A stretch of DNA of 64,000 bases. Source: Sinobacterium caligoides (GTDB taxonomy: Bacteria; Pseudomonadota; Gammaproteobacteria; Pseudomonadales; Sinobacteriaceae). Below are positions 8,496 through 18,380 of the stretch, piece by piece. The notes below the pieces were generated by a model. It did no database searches. It was given only the letters and a program-made list of their open reading frames with translations, and was not told where the DNA came from. Location of the stretch: contig NZ_RKHR01000003.1 in the NCBI RefSeq assembly GCF_003752585.1, forward strand, positions 1,426,001 to 1,490,000, in the 5' to 3' direction. Within the stretch, counting starts at the first letter, position 1; every line of letters begins with the position of its first letter. Position numbers and translations under genes: made by a program.

Positions 8496-9887
8496 TTAAT
8501 GGCGGGGGAGCAGCGCTTCTGGCGGCTGCTGACAACCTAATTTTTCACCCAACAGCTTTTCTAAGTCAGGCAGTAAGAAGACGTCGGTCTCGCCGGCAAA
8601 GGTATAAGCTGTACCGGTACTGCCGGCACGGCCGGTGCGGCCAATGCGGTGCACGTAATCCTCTGGATCTTCCGGCACATCAAAGTTGACGACATGGCTG
8701 ATACCGTCCACATGAATGCCGCGACCTGCAACATCGGTGGCCACCAGGATGTTAATCTCATTGCTTTTAAACTGTTCCAGGGTACGAGTCCGCTTGTTCT
8801 GCGGCACCTCACCGGAGAGCATACCCACGTTGAAGCCCGCGCGTTTGAGGCGCTCTTCCAGCCAACGGGTGGTATCACGTCGGTTGGCAAAGATGATAAT
8901 ACTCTTCACATCTGGCAGTTTCAGTATGTTCTTCAGCAGCGGCAGCTTTTCCCTCGACTCCACCAAATAGACCAGCTGCTCCACCGTATCGGTGGCAACA
9001 TGCTCCGGTTCAATCTCTACAACGGTGGGATCCATCGTCCACTGGCTCGCCAGATTCAACACGTCCTGGGTAAAAGTCGCGCTGAATAACAACGTCTGAC
9101 GATCTTCCCGCTTAGGCGTGCGTGAAATGATCCGCTTCACATCCGGGATGAACCCCATGTCCAACATACGGTCAGCCTCATCGATGACCATAATTTCCAC
9201 CATGTCGAGGTGCAGGTCACCGCGCTTGTGGAAGTCGAGTAGACGACCCGGTGTGGCGACGATAATATCGACCGCCTGACGCTCAACTTTCTTCAACTGT
9301 TTGTCATAGTCGACGCCGCCAATCAGGGCAACAGCATTGAGGTCCATGTACTTCAATAATTTACTCGCATCATCGGCGATCTGTACCACCAGCTCACGCG
9401 TCGGTGCAATAATCAACGCCCGCGGCTCGCCAACGTAACGCTCCTCAGTCAGCGGATTATTAACAAAGTCATTAATAATCGTGATGAGAAACGCCGCCGT
9501 CTTACCTGTGCCGGTCTGCCCCTTACCGATCACATCGAAGCCCTGCAAGGTATCCGGTAGCGTCTGTGCCTGAATTGGTGAACAATATTCATACTTCAGG
9601 TCGGCAATAGCATGCATCAGCTCGACGGGCAGGTTAAGGTCGTGAAAGCGTGTCTTACCCTCGGCAGGCGCGACAACATATTGCGATAAGTCCCAGGGCT
9701 TATGACGATGCGGAGCCCGCTTACGCTTGCGATGGGTATTCGCTTCCGGCTTGCCCTGCTCACTCGCCTTAGCGCCCGAACGAGATTTCACTGCAGCGGG
9801 TTTTGTTTCACTCACAGCGCGTGCCGGAGTCGCGGCTGCAGCGGCTGGTTTTTGGCTGGCTCCCTTACCGAACAATTTTTTAATCAA
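8496..9887 (-). CDS. rhlB: DEAD-box ATP-dependent RNA helicase RhlB
   Basis: 463 aa. A basic, low-complexity N-terminal extension (about 1-65, [17 protein letters not shown]) precedes the helicase core: Q-motif region [10 protein letters not shown]...YCSPIQAQ, Walker A GQTGTGKT (123-130), [20 protein letters not shown], and [10 protein letters not shown]. Sequence and extension match Pseudomonas-type RhlB, an RNA-unwinding partner of RNase E in the degradosome. The start is set to TTG 9887, which has AAGGA 7 nt upstream and gives the expected LIKKLFGKG beginning; the longer GTG start at 9962 lacks a ribosome site. Monocistronic on the minus strand. Confidence 0.93.
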   Translation of the reverse strand: MIKKLFGKGASQKPAAAAATPARAVSETKPAAVKSRSGAKASEQGKPEANTHRKRKRAPHRHKPWDLSQYVVAPAEGKTRFHDLNLPVELMHAIADLKYEYCSPIQAQTLPDTLQGFDVIGKGQTGTGKTAAFLITIINDFVNNPLTEERYVGEPRALIIAPTRELVVQIADDASKLLKYMDLNAVALIGGVDYDKQLKKVERQAVDIIVATPGRLLDFHKRGDLHLDMVEIMVIDEADRMLDMGFIPDVKRIISRTPKREDRQTLLFSATFTQDVLNLASQWTMDPTVVEIEPEHVATDTVEQLVYLVESREKLPLLKNILKLPDVKSIIIFANRRDTTRWLEERLKRAGFNVGMLSGEVPQNKRTRTLEQFKSNEINILVATDVAGRGIHVDGISHVVNFDVPEDPEDYVHRIGRTGRAGSTGTAYTFAGETDVFLLPDLEKLLGEKLGCQQPPEALLPRH

Positions 9888-10249
9888 TGTATTTTCCTTC
9901 GTCGAGCAGCATGGCGAGAGTCTCGCATCGGCCCCAATGTTAACCGCGGCCACTCGAGGCACAAATCGGCAATAAAAATTTTTGCCTATTCTATAGACAA
10001 TCGACGGGCTTTACACCGAAAGCCCGCAACTTTCTTACCCACTCTGTCATGTTACTGGCGCAAGTCAGCAATAGACGGCTATTTACAGCGACGATTCAAT
10101 ATCTCGCAACGAAAAAAAACGCAACTTTTCGTTCTCGCCTCTGTCGAAAAACTACGAGTAGACTCAAAACACCACCCTCCGTTACCGACCGCTGTGCGGT
10201 AACCAGGGTTTTGAAACACCCATTACAATACTGCAAGCTGGAAAAAACT
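9888..10249. other. Divergent intergenic region rhlB / DoxX gene
   Basis: 362 nt with no supported gene. It must hold the promoters of both flanking genes. Visible structure: an inverted repeat CGGGCTTT/AAAGCCCG (10005-10026, 6-nt loop), an A/T-rich patch near 9972-9983, and a second inverted repeat GTTACCG/CGGTAAC (10181-10203) followed by GGGTTTT. A TACAAT hexamer lies at 10224-10229, but I find no well-spaced -35 for it. Confidence 0.6.
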
Positions 10250-10924
10250 ATGGAAAGTTTAGTCAGAAACTACTACCACTGCCGCCAAAAAATTCTCGCC
10301 CTGCTAGCGCCGCTCTCCGCTCTCACCGCGCTGGGTATACGACTCTATTTGGCGCCGATATTTATCGCTGCTGGGCTACATAAGCTTTATCACCTCGACG
10401 ATATCGCCAGTTGGTTTGGTAACCCTGACTGGGGCCTCGGTCTGCCCGCGCCGATGCTGATGGCCATGCTCGCGGCAATCACCGAATTGGTTGGCGGCGT
10501 CCTGCTCGCCATCGGCCTGATGACTCGCTGGGCGACACTGCCACTGATCATCACCATGTGGGTCGCTATCGTCAGCGTCCACTGGCCCAACGGCTGGTTC
10601 GCCATCGCACCGAGCAATCCGAGCACCAGCACCGCCGCCGTGCTGGCTCCACTCGGCTTTCCCGGAGCGCGCGAAAGCTTGCATAATAGCGAAGAAGTCG
10701 CCGATCGTTTAACAGCCGCCAACACCTTGCTCGAACGCCACGGCCACTATGACTGGCTGACCGCGAAGGGGAAGTTTGTGATATTGAATAACGGCATCGA
10801 GTTTGCCGTCACCTACCTGCTGATGTTGCTCAGCCTGCTCTTTAGCGGCGGTGGCCGCTACGTCAGTATCGACTACTGGCTGGCTCGGCATTGGCAGCGA
10901 CAATACCCAGGGCTAAAGGCCTAG
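10250..10924 (+). CDS. DoxX-family membrane protein
   Basis: 224-aa integral membrane protein with about four hydrophobic helices. The first carries the DoxX pattern LGIRLYLAPIFIAAGLHKL (about residues 26-44). Next come an acidic/aromatic turn, helices around MLMAMLAAITELVGGVLLAIGL and LPLIITMWVAIVSV, a soluble loop of about 70 residues, and a last helix near 185-205. DoxX relatives act as quinone-linked or redox membrane subunits, or in thiosulfate and stress pathways; the role here is not known. The ATG at 10250 is chosen because upstream in-frame starts add an unlikely basic extension; the ribosome site is weak. Codon use is like its neighbours. Confidence 0.82.
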   Translation: MESLVRNYYHCRQKILALLAPLSALTALGIRLYLAPIFIAAGLHKLYHLDDIASWFGNPDWGLGLPAPMLMAMLAAITELVGGVLLAIGLMTRWATLPLIITMWVAIVSVHWPNGWFAIAPSNPSTSTAAVLAPLGFPGARESLHNSEEVADRLTAANTLLERHGHYDWLTAKGKFVILNNGIEFAVTYLLMLLSLLFSGGGRYVSIDYWLARHWQRQYPGLKA

Positions 10925-10987
10925 CACACTACGCAACAGCGCCATGCACGGGCCAGTAATGCGGAGACAATCCATCAATCAGCAACG

Positions 10988-12466
10988 CTAATGTAACGGC
11001 TGTTTATTAGGAAACAGTTCATCACCCCGCATCGACAGGCCGTGCTCGGTGACGATGCGCACATGCTGTCGCTGTAATTGTCTCGGCTCTTTCACGCCAC
11101 AGGAGTGGGCGATCATGCCGATCTCATAGCTCAGCTGCCGTGCATAGTTGGTGACCCGTGCTGTTTTGTCGATAACATCGAGACCACGTTGCAGCTTCTT
11201 ATCCTGTGTTGCTACTCCGGTAGGGCAAGTATTCTTATTACACTGCAGCGACTGGATGCAGCCGAGGGCGAACATAAAACCCCGGGCAGAAACCACGAAG
11301 TCGGCACCGACACAGAGCGCTAAAGCCGCCTCTGCCGGGTTAATCAGCTTGCCCGAGGCAATCACCTTCACCCGCTGTTTCAGTCCCGCCTCCACCAGCT
11401 TATCGCAGAGCATCGGTAGCGATTGACGAATCGGCATGCCGACATAATCGATCAGCGACTGCGGCGCCGCGCCGGTGCCGCCATCGGCGGAGTCAACGGT
11501 GATAAAATCAGGGGCCGAGGCCTTGCCCCGGCGCAGGATTTCCTCCGTCAGCTCTTCCAGCCAACGGTCATCACCCAGCACCGTTTTAAAACCGACCGGT
11601 TTACCCGTCAACTCACGGATTTCCTCAATACGATCGAGCAGCTCAGCCACCGAGCCAATATCGGGGTGGCGGTTCGGGCTGATTGAGTCCTGCCCCTCCG
11701 GAATACCTCGCAGCGCCGCGACCTCCGCCGTCACTTTACCAGCAGGCAAAATACCGCCCTTGCCGGGCTTCGCCCCCTGCGACAACTTAAGTTCAAACAT
11801 TTTCACCTGCTCACGAGCAGCGAGCGCAAGCAACTTCTCGTGTGATAGCTTGCCCTCATGATCCCTGACGCCATACTTGGCGGTACCAATCTGCACCACG
11901 AGGTCAGCACCGCCGTCGAGATGATAGGGGCTGACGCCCCCCTCACCGGTGTTCAACCAACAACCTGCCAGCTTGGCACCACGCGATAACGAGGTCACCG
12001 CCACCTGCGAGATCGCCCCGTAGCTCATCCCTGAGATATTAAACAATGAGGCTGTACTGTAAGGCGTTCGACAGCCCTCACCGATGGTGACCACCGAGGG
12101 CTCGAGACTGTCTTTCTTCATCGTTGGGAAGGGTGCGCAGATAAACAGTGGTGTACCAGACTGTGTAATGTTGCGCGTAGAGCCGAAGGCCACCGTCGTA
12201 TCGACATTTTTCGCTGCACGATAAACCCAGGCCCGCTGCGCACGGTTGAAGGGCATCTCTTCTCGGTCCATGGCAAAAAAGTACTGACGAAAAAAGCCCC
12301 CTAAGTGCTCAAACCAGTAACGAAAGCGCCCCACGACGGGGTAGTTCCGCCGAATAGCATGGCGGTGCTGACGCACATCGATAACATAGGTGATCGCGAT
12401 GCTCACCAATAACACGAACAGCAATAACAGGAAAACATCGGTGATAATATCAATAACGGTACTCAT
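10988..12466 (-). CDS. FMN-binding glutamate-synthase-domain protein, membrane-anchored
   Basis: 492 aa. It has one N-terminal membrane helix (about 8-27), then a GltB-type FMN-binding alpha/beta barrel. Recognisable parts are FNISGMSYGAISQ, NTGEGGVSPYHLDGGADLVVQIG, the GAKPGKGGILPAGKVT loop, SADGGTGAAPQSL, and a C-terminal NTCPTGVATQD that supplies the Cys. This stand-alone family lacks the amidotransferase domain of GltB and no gltD is adjacent, so glutamate synthase activity should not be assumed. Substrate unknown. It diverges from the MATE gene across 180 nt, in which I see no clear promoter. Confidence 0.9.
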   Translation of the reverse strand: MSTVIDIITDVFLLLLFVLLVSIAITYVIDVRQHRHAIRRNYPVVGRFRYWFEHLGGFFRQYFFAMDREEMPFNRAQRAWVYRAAKNVDTTVAFGSTRNITQSGTPLFICAPFPTMKKDSLEPSVVTIGEGCRTPYSTASLFNISGMSYGAISQVAVTSLSRGAKLAGCWLNTGEGGVSPYHLDGGADLVVQIGTAKYGVRDHEGKLSHEKLLALAAREQVKMFELKLSQGAKPGKGGILPAGKVTAEVAALRGIPEGQDSISPNRHPDIGSVAELLDRIEEIRELTGKPVGFKTVLGDDRWLEELTEEILRRGKASAPDFITVDSADGGTGAAPQSLIDYVGMPIRQSLPMLCDKLVEAGLKQRVKVIASGKLINPAEAALALCVGADFVVSARGFMFALGCIQSLQCNKNTCPTGVATQDKKLQRGLDVIDKTARVTNYARQLSYEIGMIAHSCGVKEPRQLQRQHVRIVTEHGLSMRGDELFPNKQPLH

Positions 12467-12646
12467 TTATTCACCCTCGCGCCAAGGCAGCAATTGTATA
12501 CATAGTTTTATTCCCTAGGGAGAGTATACTGCCGGCGCTGTCAACGCGATATCTTGTGCGTGCACTTAGGAGAAAAAATCTCCTGCCACAGCTACACCCT
12601 CAATCGGCCCGCGCGCGCGCAGCCTACACCGCTCCACGAGTTAAGT

Positions 12647-14011
12647 ATGCCCTCAAACTTCATCACCAGAGAACTACACAAACTAATTCGCCTCGGTCTA
12701 CCGATCCTCATTGCGCAGCTGGCGCAGACCGCCATGGGGGTGGTCGACACTTTGATGTCCGGGCGCTATCACGCCGATGATCTCGCTGCCGTCGCCATTG
12801 GCAACTCTCTGTCACTGCCGCTACTACTGTTCATTGCCGGTGTGATGATCGGTAATACCGCCATCTGCTCACACCACTTCGGCGCCAACCGTATTAGCAA
12901 GATCGGTGAATCCACCCGCCAAGCCCTCTGGGCTGGGTTGCCCGTCGCCCTCGTCGCCATCATCTTGATGCTCAATGCCGATAAGATACTACTACTGATG
13001 GATGCACCGCATCACATCGCCGTCATCAGCCAACATTACCTATACGGCTTCGCCCTCGGCTTTCCTGCGCTGATTGGCTGTCTCGGCGTCCGTACTATGG
13101 CCGAAGGCATGGGCAAAACCCGGCCGATCATGATCATCGGCATCTGCAGCTTCCTGCTTAATATTCCGCTCAACTATATCTTTATCTACGGCAAGTTTGG
13201 CCTACCCGAGATGGGCGGTGCAGGCTGCGGGCTGGCCTCCGGCATCGTACTGTGGCTGCAGCTGCTGATGTTTATCGTCTTCAGCCTGCGCAAGGAGTTT
13301 ACCGCCACCACTCTCTACGAGCGCTTTAGCTGGCCGGATTGGAGCGGCATCGGCGAACTCTTTCGCATCGGCTTGCCGATCGGTGGTGCCATGTTCGTCG
13401 AGGTCATTCTGTTTGCCGCTATCGCCCTAATCCTCGCCCCCATGGGTTCAACTATCGTCGGCGCCCACCAGATTGCTCTCAACTGTTCCGGCATGGTCTT
13501 CATGGTACCGCTGAGTCTCGCCAACGCCATCACCATTCGCGTCGGCCACACCCTCGGCCAAGGCAAGGCACTTAAGGCGCGAGCCATCGCCTACACGGGC
13601 ATCGGCTTTGCCATCCTACTCGCCATCGTCTCCGCGGGTACTGTCTTCTTATCCCGCGACCTCATCGCCACGGCCTATACCCACGACCCCGGCATCCAAG
13701 CTATGGCCGCCAGCCTACTGTTCTTTGCCGCTATCTATCAGCTGCCAGATGCTATCCAGGTCTGTGCCAACGGCGCGTTACGCGCCTATAAAGACACGCG
13801 CATACCGCTACTTTTGGTGATTATCTCCTGCTGGCTGATCGGTTTACCAGTCGGTTATAGCTTGGGAATGACGAATTACTGGGGCGAGCCGATGGGCGCC
13901 AAAGGTTTCTGGATCGGACTGGCCACCGGGCTCAGCTGCGCCTCAATACTATTGGCAGCACGGCTATCACTGATCAGCCGGCGCAGCGTGAAAAAGTATC
14001 AACGTGCTTGA
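12647..14011 (+). CDS. norM: MATE-family multidrug efflux transporter (NorM type)
   Basis: 454-aa inner-membrane protein with about 12 helices, the usual NorM length. Diagnostic features: N-terminal LGLPILIAQLAQTAMGVVDT with the conserved Asp, RTMAEGMGKTRPI, and the repeat-half start FRIGLPIGGAMFVEVILFA. Family members export cationic drugs, dyes and fluoroquinolones in exchange for Na+ or H+; the coupling ion is not evident from sequence. The ATG at 12647 follows GAG at 8 nt; the upstream 31-codon extension from GTG 12554 is not supported. Convergent with moeB. Confidence 0.9.
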   Translation: MPSNFITRELHKLIRLGLPILIAQLAQTAMGVVDTLMSGRYHADDLAAVAIGNSLSLPLLLFIAGVMIGNTAICSHHFGANRISKIGESTRQALWAGLPVALVAIILMLNADKILLLMDAPHHIAVISQHYLYGFALGFPALIGCLGVRTMAEGMGKTRPIMIIGICSFLLNIPLNYIFIYGKFGLPEMGGAGCGLASGIVLWLQLLMFIVFSLRKEFTATTLYERFSWPDWSGIGELFRIGLPIGGAMFVEVILFAAIALILAPMGSTIVGAHQIALNCSGMVFMVPLSLANAITIRVGHTLGQGKALKARAIAYTGIGFAILLAIVSAGTVFLSRDLIATAYTHDPGIQAMAASLLFFAAIYQLPDAIQVCANGALRAYKDTRIPLLLVIISCWLIGLPVGYSLGMTNYWGEPMGAKGFWIGLATGLSCASILLAARLSLISRRSVKKYQRA

Positions 14012-14013
14012 TT

Positions 14014-14035
14014 GCCTAGGAGCTAGACCCTAGGC
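14014..14035. other. Inverted repeat at convergent norM/moeB ends
   Basis: GCCTAGG (14014-14020) and CCTAGGC (14029-14035) form a perfect 7-bp stem with an 8-nt loop. It spans the 18-nt gap between norM and moeB and includes the moeB stop codon. There is no T tract on either side, so it is at best a weak terminator or a 3'-end stabiliser. Confidence 0.45.
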
Positions 14036-14797
14036 ACCGTTGAAATCACCACAGATTGGGCACTTGGGGTCGCGGCTGATCTTCAGCTCGCGCCACTCGA
14101 GATACTTGCCATCAAAGATCAGCAGGCGCCCCACCAACGATTCGCCGAAACCGACCAACAACTTAATCGCCTCGAACGCCTGCAGCGAGCCAATGATCCC
14201 CACCAGCGGTGCCAACACGCCGTTGCTCGAACAACTGCTATCCTCGTGTTCCTGCTCGCTGTACAGGCAGCGATAACAGGGCGAATGCTCTAGCCTCGGA
14301 TCAAAGGCGGTCACCTGACCTTCCATGCGGATTGCGGCGCCACTGATCAACGGCTTTTGCTCCACCACGCAAGCGGCATTCAAGGCAAAGCGCGTCTTAA
14401 AGTTATCACTGGCATCGACCACCATATCGACCTTCGCTACGGTAGCGCTGAGGCTATCTCCCTGCAGCCGACGATGAATCGTCTCAATCTGCACCTCCGG
14501 ATTGATATCACGCAGCGTCTCCTCCAGCGAAGCCACCTTCAACTTACGCAGATCTTGCTCGCCGTGGCCTATCTGGCGCTGCAAGTTAGACAGCTCCACT
14601 TGGTCATCATCGGCGATGATCAACTTGCCCACCCCCGCCGATGCCAGATACATCGCCACCGGGCAGCCGAGACCGCCCGCACCAACCACCAAGACCGTTG
14701 CCGCCATTAACGTTTGCTGGCCGGCAATATCGATATCATCAAGCATAATCTGGCGACTATACCGCAGCATTTGTTGGTCGTTGATTTCTTCACTCAT
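14030..14797 (-). CDS. moeB: Molybdopterin-synthase adenylyltransferase MoeB/ThiF-type
   Basis: 255-aa E1-like enzyme that adenylates the C-terminal glycine of MoaD so that sulfur can be loaded for molybdopterin. Nucleotide-binding GAGGLG is at residues 39-44, DDDQVELSNLQRQ at 63-75, and DASDNFKTR at 128-136. Two zinc-binding CxxC pairs are visible (Cys174/177 and Cys246/249). There is no C-terminal rhodanese domain. Start ATG 14797, 13 nt after the prmC stop; an upstream TTG at 14818 would overlap prmC and has no ribosome site. Last gene of hemA-prfA-prmC-moeB, as in Pseudomonas. A ThiF role in thiamine synthesis is possible, but no thi gene is near. Confidence 0.92.
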   Translation of the reverse strand: MSEEINDQQMLRYSRQIMLDDIDIAGQQTLMAATVLVVGAGGLGCPVAMYLASAGVGKLIIADDDQVELSNLQRQIGHGEQDLRKLKVASLEETLRDINPEVQIETIHRRLQGDSLSATVAKVDMVVDASDNFKTRFALNAACVVEQKPLISGAAIRMEGQVTAFDPRLEHSPCYRCLYSEQEHEDSSCSSNGVLAPLVGIIGSLQAFEAIKLLVGFGESLVGRLLIFDGKYLEWRELKISRDPKCPICGDFNGA

Positions 14798-14810
14798 TGG
14801 GGTATTTCTC

Positions 14811-15689
14811 TCACTCAATAGGTGGGTTGTTTATTGCAGGCACCAACGCGTCAGCCGGCCAACGCCCGAGCGTCGCTCGCTCAATACCCGCCAAGTCTTT
14901 AATACTGGCGACATCGACATAACCCAACGTTCGTAGGCAGTCACGTGAGCGCGCCGCCTGATCGTAACCGTGCTCAAACAGCAGCCAACCCGCCGGGCAC
15001 AGATGAGCACGGGCGCAATCGGCAATATGCTCGATATCGGCCATACCCTGACGGTCTGCCGTCAACGCACTGTCCGGCTCAAAACGCACATCGCCCTCAC
15101 TTAGGTGATGGTCGCCGTAGGCAATATAGGGGGGGTTGCTGATAATTAACTCGAAGCGCCTCTCGGCCAGGGCACCAAACCAATCACTGTGCAGTATCTG
15201 TACTTGATTCAGCCCGTGACTATCACGGTTTTGCTTCGCCAAGGCAACGGCATCATCCGCCACATCGACCGCCGTCACTCGCCACTTCGGGCACTCGCTG
15301 GCGAGGGCGAGGGCGATAGCTCCGGTGCCAGTGCCGAGATCAAGCAGCTCGATCCGCTGCTCGGGATCAAACAGCTCCAGCGCTTGCTCGACGAGGGTCT
15401 CTGTATCCGGGCGAGGAATCAGCGTCGACGGATTCACCGCCAGGCGCAACGTCCAAAAATCGCGATAACCCAATATGTGGGCAATCGGTTCACCGGCAAG
15501 GCGACGCCGCATTGCTTGCTCAAACTGCTGCAACTGCGAATCACTCAACTGCCGCTCCGGCCAAGTGCGCAGATAGGTGCGGTCGCGCCCTAGGCTGTCA
15601 GCCAGTAACAGCTCGACATCGAGCCGAGCAGTGTCACTATGTGCCTCGAGCTCGGTACTGCGCCGCAGGCAACAGGCGATACTAGACAC
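14811..15689 (-). CDS. prmC: Peptide chain release factor N5-glutamine methyltransferase
   Basis: 292-aa SAM-dependent enzyme that methylates the Gln of the GGQ motif in RF1/RF2. It has an N-terminal helical domain (about 1-90), SAM motif DLGTGTG (117-123) and the glutamine-binding NPPY motif (185-188). The start is GTG 15689, overlapping the prfA stop by one base (TAGTG), so translation is probably coupled to prfA, whose product is its substrate. No in-frame ATG lies in the first 59 codons, so the GTG is well supported. Confidence 0.95.
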   Translation of the reverse strand: MSSIACCLRRSTELEAHSDTARLDVELLLADSLGRDRTYLRTWPERQLSDSQLQQFEQAMRRRLAGEPIAHILGYRDFWTLRLAVNPSTLIPRPDTETLVEQALELFDPEQRIELLDLGTGTGAIALALASECPKWRVTAVDVADDAVALAKQNRDSHGLNQVQILHSDWFGALAERRFELIISNPPYIAYGDHHLSEGDVRFEPDSALTADRQGMADIEHIADCARAHLCPAGWLLFEHGYDQAARSRDCLRTLGYVDVASIKDLAGIERATLGRWPADALVPAINNPPIE

Positions 15690-16777
15690 TAGTCGTCGCT
15701 GCTCAAGGCCGCGAGCTGATCAGCCTGATATTCATTGATCAGCGGCTGGATCACGTCGTCTAGACTACCCTGCATCACCTCATCAAGCTTATACAAGGTT
15801 AGATTAATGCGATGGTCGGTCACCCTCCCCTGTGGATAATTGTAGGTGCGAATACGCTCCGAACGGTCGCCGCTACCCACTAGCGACTTACGCTCGTCCG
15901 AGACCGCCTGATCCGCTTCCTGTTGCGCCGCATCCATCAAGCGAGAGGCCAACAGGCTCATCGCCTTGGCCTTATTCTTATGCTGCGAACGCTCATCCTG
16001 ACACTCCACGACCACGCCGGTAGGTAGGTGTGTCAAGCGAATGGCCGAATCGGTCTTGTTGACGTGCTGACCACCAGAACCCGATGCCCGGAAGGTATCG
16101 ATACGCAGGTCGCCCTTGTTGATTTCAATAGCATCGACCTCAGCCGCTTCCGCCATGATCGCCACAGTACAGGCTGAGGTGTGCACACGTCCCTGAGACT
16201 CGGTCTCGGGAACGCGCTGTACCCGGTGTGCTCCGGATTCGAATTTCAGCTGGGAATAAACCGCATTACCGACGATCCGAGTGACAATTTCTTTGTAGCC
16301 ACCGTGTTCGCCCTGACGTTCACTCACCGTCTCTAGACGCCAACCGCATTTCTCGGCGTAGCGGCTGTACATGCGAAAGAGGTCTCCGGCAAAAATTGCC
16401 GCCTCATCACCGCCGGTGCCGGCGCGCACTTCCAAGAAGACGTTACTCTCGTCACGGGGATCTTTCGGCAGCAACAGTCGCTGCAATTCGACGCTGAGAG
16501 CGTCGCGCGTCACCTCACCCTCTTTGAACGCTTCCTGCGCCATCTCACGCATATCGGGGTCGCTGTCCTTGAGCATCAGCTTGGCTTCTTCGACCTCTTC
16601 ACTGGCCGCTTGATAACTCGAGAAACACTCCACTACGGGCTGCAGCTCGGAGTACTCCCTGCCGAGCGCACGAAAACGATCCTGGTCGGCGATCACATCG
16701 GGATCACCCAGTAGCACACCGACCTCCTCGTGACGCTCAACCAATATTTCTAACTTACTGAGGATGGATGACTTCAT
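15689..16777 (-). CDS. prfA: Peptide chain release factor 1
   Basis: 362-aa RF1, reading UAA and UAG at the ribosomal A site. The tripeptide anticodon position reads PET (190-192, within [12 protein letters not shown]), the RF1-type PxT. The catalytic GGQ is at 235-237 in a conserved context. Length is normal. Its ATG overlaps the hemA TGA by four bases (ATGA), and its stop overlaps the prmC GTG, so hemA, prfA and prmC look translationally coupled. Confidence 0.97.
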   Translation of the reverse strand: MKSSILSKLEILVERHEEVGVLLGDPDVIADQDRFRALGREYSELQPVVECFSSYQAASEEVEEAKLMLKDSDPDMREMAQEAFKEGEVTRDALSVELQRLLLPKDPRDESNVFLEVRAGTGGDEAAIFAGDLFRMYSRYAEKCGWRLETVSERQGEHGGYKEIVTRIVGNAVYSQLKFESGAHRVQRVPETESQGRVHTSACTVAIMAEAAEVDAIEINKGDLRIDTFRASGSGGQHVNKTDSAIRLTHLPTGVVVECQDERSQHKNKAKAMSLLASRLMDAAQQEADQAVSDERKSLVGSGDRSERIRTYNYPQGRVTDHRINLTLYKLDEVMQGSLDDVIQPLINEYQADQLAALSSDD

Positions 16778-18057
16778 GTGTTCTCACTATCTAAAGACTT
16801 GTACTCACCGAGAGCAAACAACTCATCGGCAAGGGGGATAACCTCGTCGCGACCGGCGGCACTCGCCCTTTTCAGGTTGGCACTCGGTGCATGCAATAAC
16901 TTATTCGTTAACGAACGCGCTAGACTTTCCAACACCACCTCGGGCTGGTCGCCTCGCGCCAACAGCTTCAACGCCCGCTGCAACTCGCTCTGGCGAATAT
17001 CATCGGCATGGCTACGCAGTGCCTTAACGGTATCCACAGCACGATACTCACGCTGCTTCTGCTCAAAACTCAGCACGCCCTGCTCGACCAGTTGCTCGGC
17101 GCTCACCGCCTCACTCTGACGACTGCGCTTATTTTCTTCGACAATCTCTTTCAGGTCGTCGACAGTATAGAGGTAGACATCACTCAGCTCCGCCACCTGC
17201 GGCTCAATGTCCCGGGGAACGGCAATATCGACCATAAATATCGGTTTGTGCTTACGCCGACGCAGCGCCGCTTCGACGGCGCCCTTGCCCAAAATTGCGA
17301 TCGGCGCAGCGGTCGACGAGATCACAATATCCGCCGCCACCAGCTCTTCGGCAATGGCATCGAGCGACACCGAGCGCGCACCGACCTCAGCCGCCAGCGA
17401 CTCGGAGCGACTCAAGGTGCGGTTGGCTATCGTCATGTTGGCGATACCGTTTTCACGCAGGTGACGTGCCACCAATTCAATCGTTTCGCCGGCACCGATC
17501 AACAGGGCATTACTACGGTCGAGGCGTGAAAAGATACGCTTCGACAGGCTCACTGCCGCGAATGCCACCGACACGGGGTTGGCGCCGATTGCCGTCTCTG
17601 TCCTAATCTGCTTCACCACCGTAAAACAGCTATCGAACATCTGATTAAGCTGACTACCAACAACATTCAGCTGCTGCGCTTGAGCATAGGCCGTTTTAAT
17701 CTGCCCGAGTATCTGTGGCTCGCCCAGCACCATTGAATCGAGGCCTGCGCCGACCCGTGTCAGATGACGCACCGCCTCAAGATCAACATGTTGATAGCAA
17801 TAAGGGGCTAAATCGTCCCACGCCAAACCGTGAAAGCGGGCAAGCCAGTGGCCTAGAGCCACACAGTCAACATCACCATCATAGGCAACAAATAATTCGG
17901 TGCGGTTACAGGTCGAGAGTATCACCAACTCACTGGCCCCCGAGCGAGCACAACCCTCCCGCAAAGCCTCTTCTAATCGAGACTCCGTAAAGGCAACCTT
18001 CTCTCTGATCTCAAGAGGGGCCGAGTTATGGTTCACACCTAAGGCCAGCAGGCTCAT
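16774..18057 (-). CDS. hemA: Glutamyl-tRNA reductase
   Basis: 427-aa enzyme of the first committed step of C5 tetrapyrrole synthesis, reducing Glu-tRNA(Glu) to glutamate-1-semialdehyde with NADPH. The catalytic Cys50 sits in LSTCNRTE. The conserved [17 protein letters not shown] follows, then the NADPH-binding region ([15 protein letters not shown], about 190-204) and a C-terminal dimerisation domain. First gene of hemA-prfA-prmC-moeB. It diverges from the TPR-lipoprotein/lolB block. Confidence 0.97.
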   Translation of the reverse strand: MSLLALGVNHNSAPLEIREKVAFTESRLEEALREGCARSGASELVILSTCNRTELFVAYDGDVDCVALGHWLARFHGLAWDDLAPYCYQHVDLEAVRHLTRVGAGLDSMVLGEPQILGQIKTAYAQAQQLNVVGSQLNQMFDSCFTVVKQIRTETAIGANPVSVAFAAVSLSKRIFSRLDRSNALLIGAGETIELVARHLRENGIANMTIANRTLSRSESLAAEVGARSVSLDAIAEELVAADIVISSTAAPIAILGKGAVEAALRRRKHKPIFMVDIAVPRDIEPQVAELSDVYLYTVDDLKEIVEENKRSRQSEAVSAEQLVEQGVLSFEQKQREYRAVDTVKALRSHADDIRQSELQRALKLLARGDQPEVVLESLARSLTNKLLHAPSANLKRASAAGRDEVIPLADELFALGEYKSLDSENT

Positions 18058-18380
18058 TGTCTAGTGTTCTACTCCATCGACAGTAACTACTTCACACCAT
18101 TAATAATATAACGTGCTCTGCTTCTCACCGTAATATTGACCAGTCACCGCAACACGCTATGCCGTCACCGAAGATCGGCAGTAGCGACACTAGGCTAACA
18201 GGTCGAAAATACGAAGGCGGAGATTCTACCAGATCGCGCCCGAAAATAGGCAATCAAAGCGGACAATCAAGCTAAAGTTTTCCCCGGGAAGTATAAATCA
18301 CCCTGCACTCTATAGGTTTGCGTGACAGTCTATGTCATTATTATTTCTCTCAACCCGTTCCGTAGCAATGTGAGCCATAC
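18058..18380. other. Divergent intergenic region hemA / TPR lipoprotein
   Basis: 323 nt without a supported gene, expected to carry the hemA promoter (-) and the promoter for the TPR lipoprotein gene (+). A TATAAA at 18292-18297 and a TTGCGT at 18318-18323 are visible, but neither has a convincing partner hexamer at 16-18 nt. No stable hairpin with a T tract is seen. Confidence 0.5.

Noticed and set aside
15689-16777. PET in place of PAT/PVT in RF1, and GEG in place of GDG in acetolactate synthase (ilvI)
   Set aside because: Both are within known variation of these families in gammaproteobacteria and do not suggest altered function.
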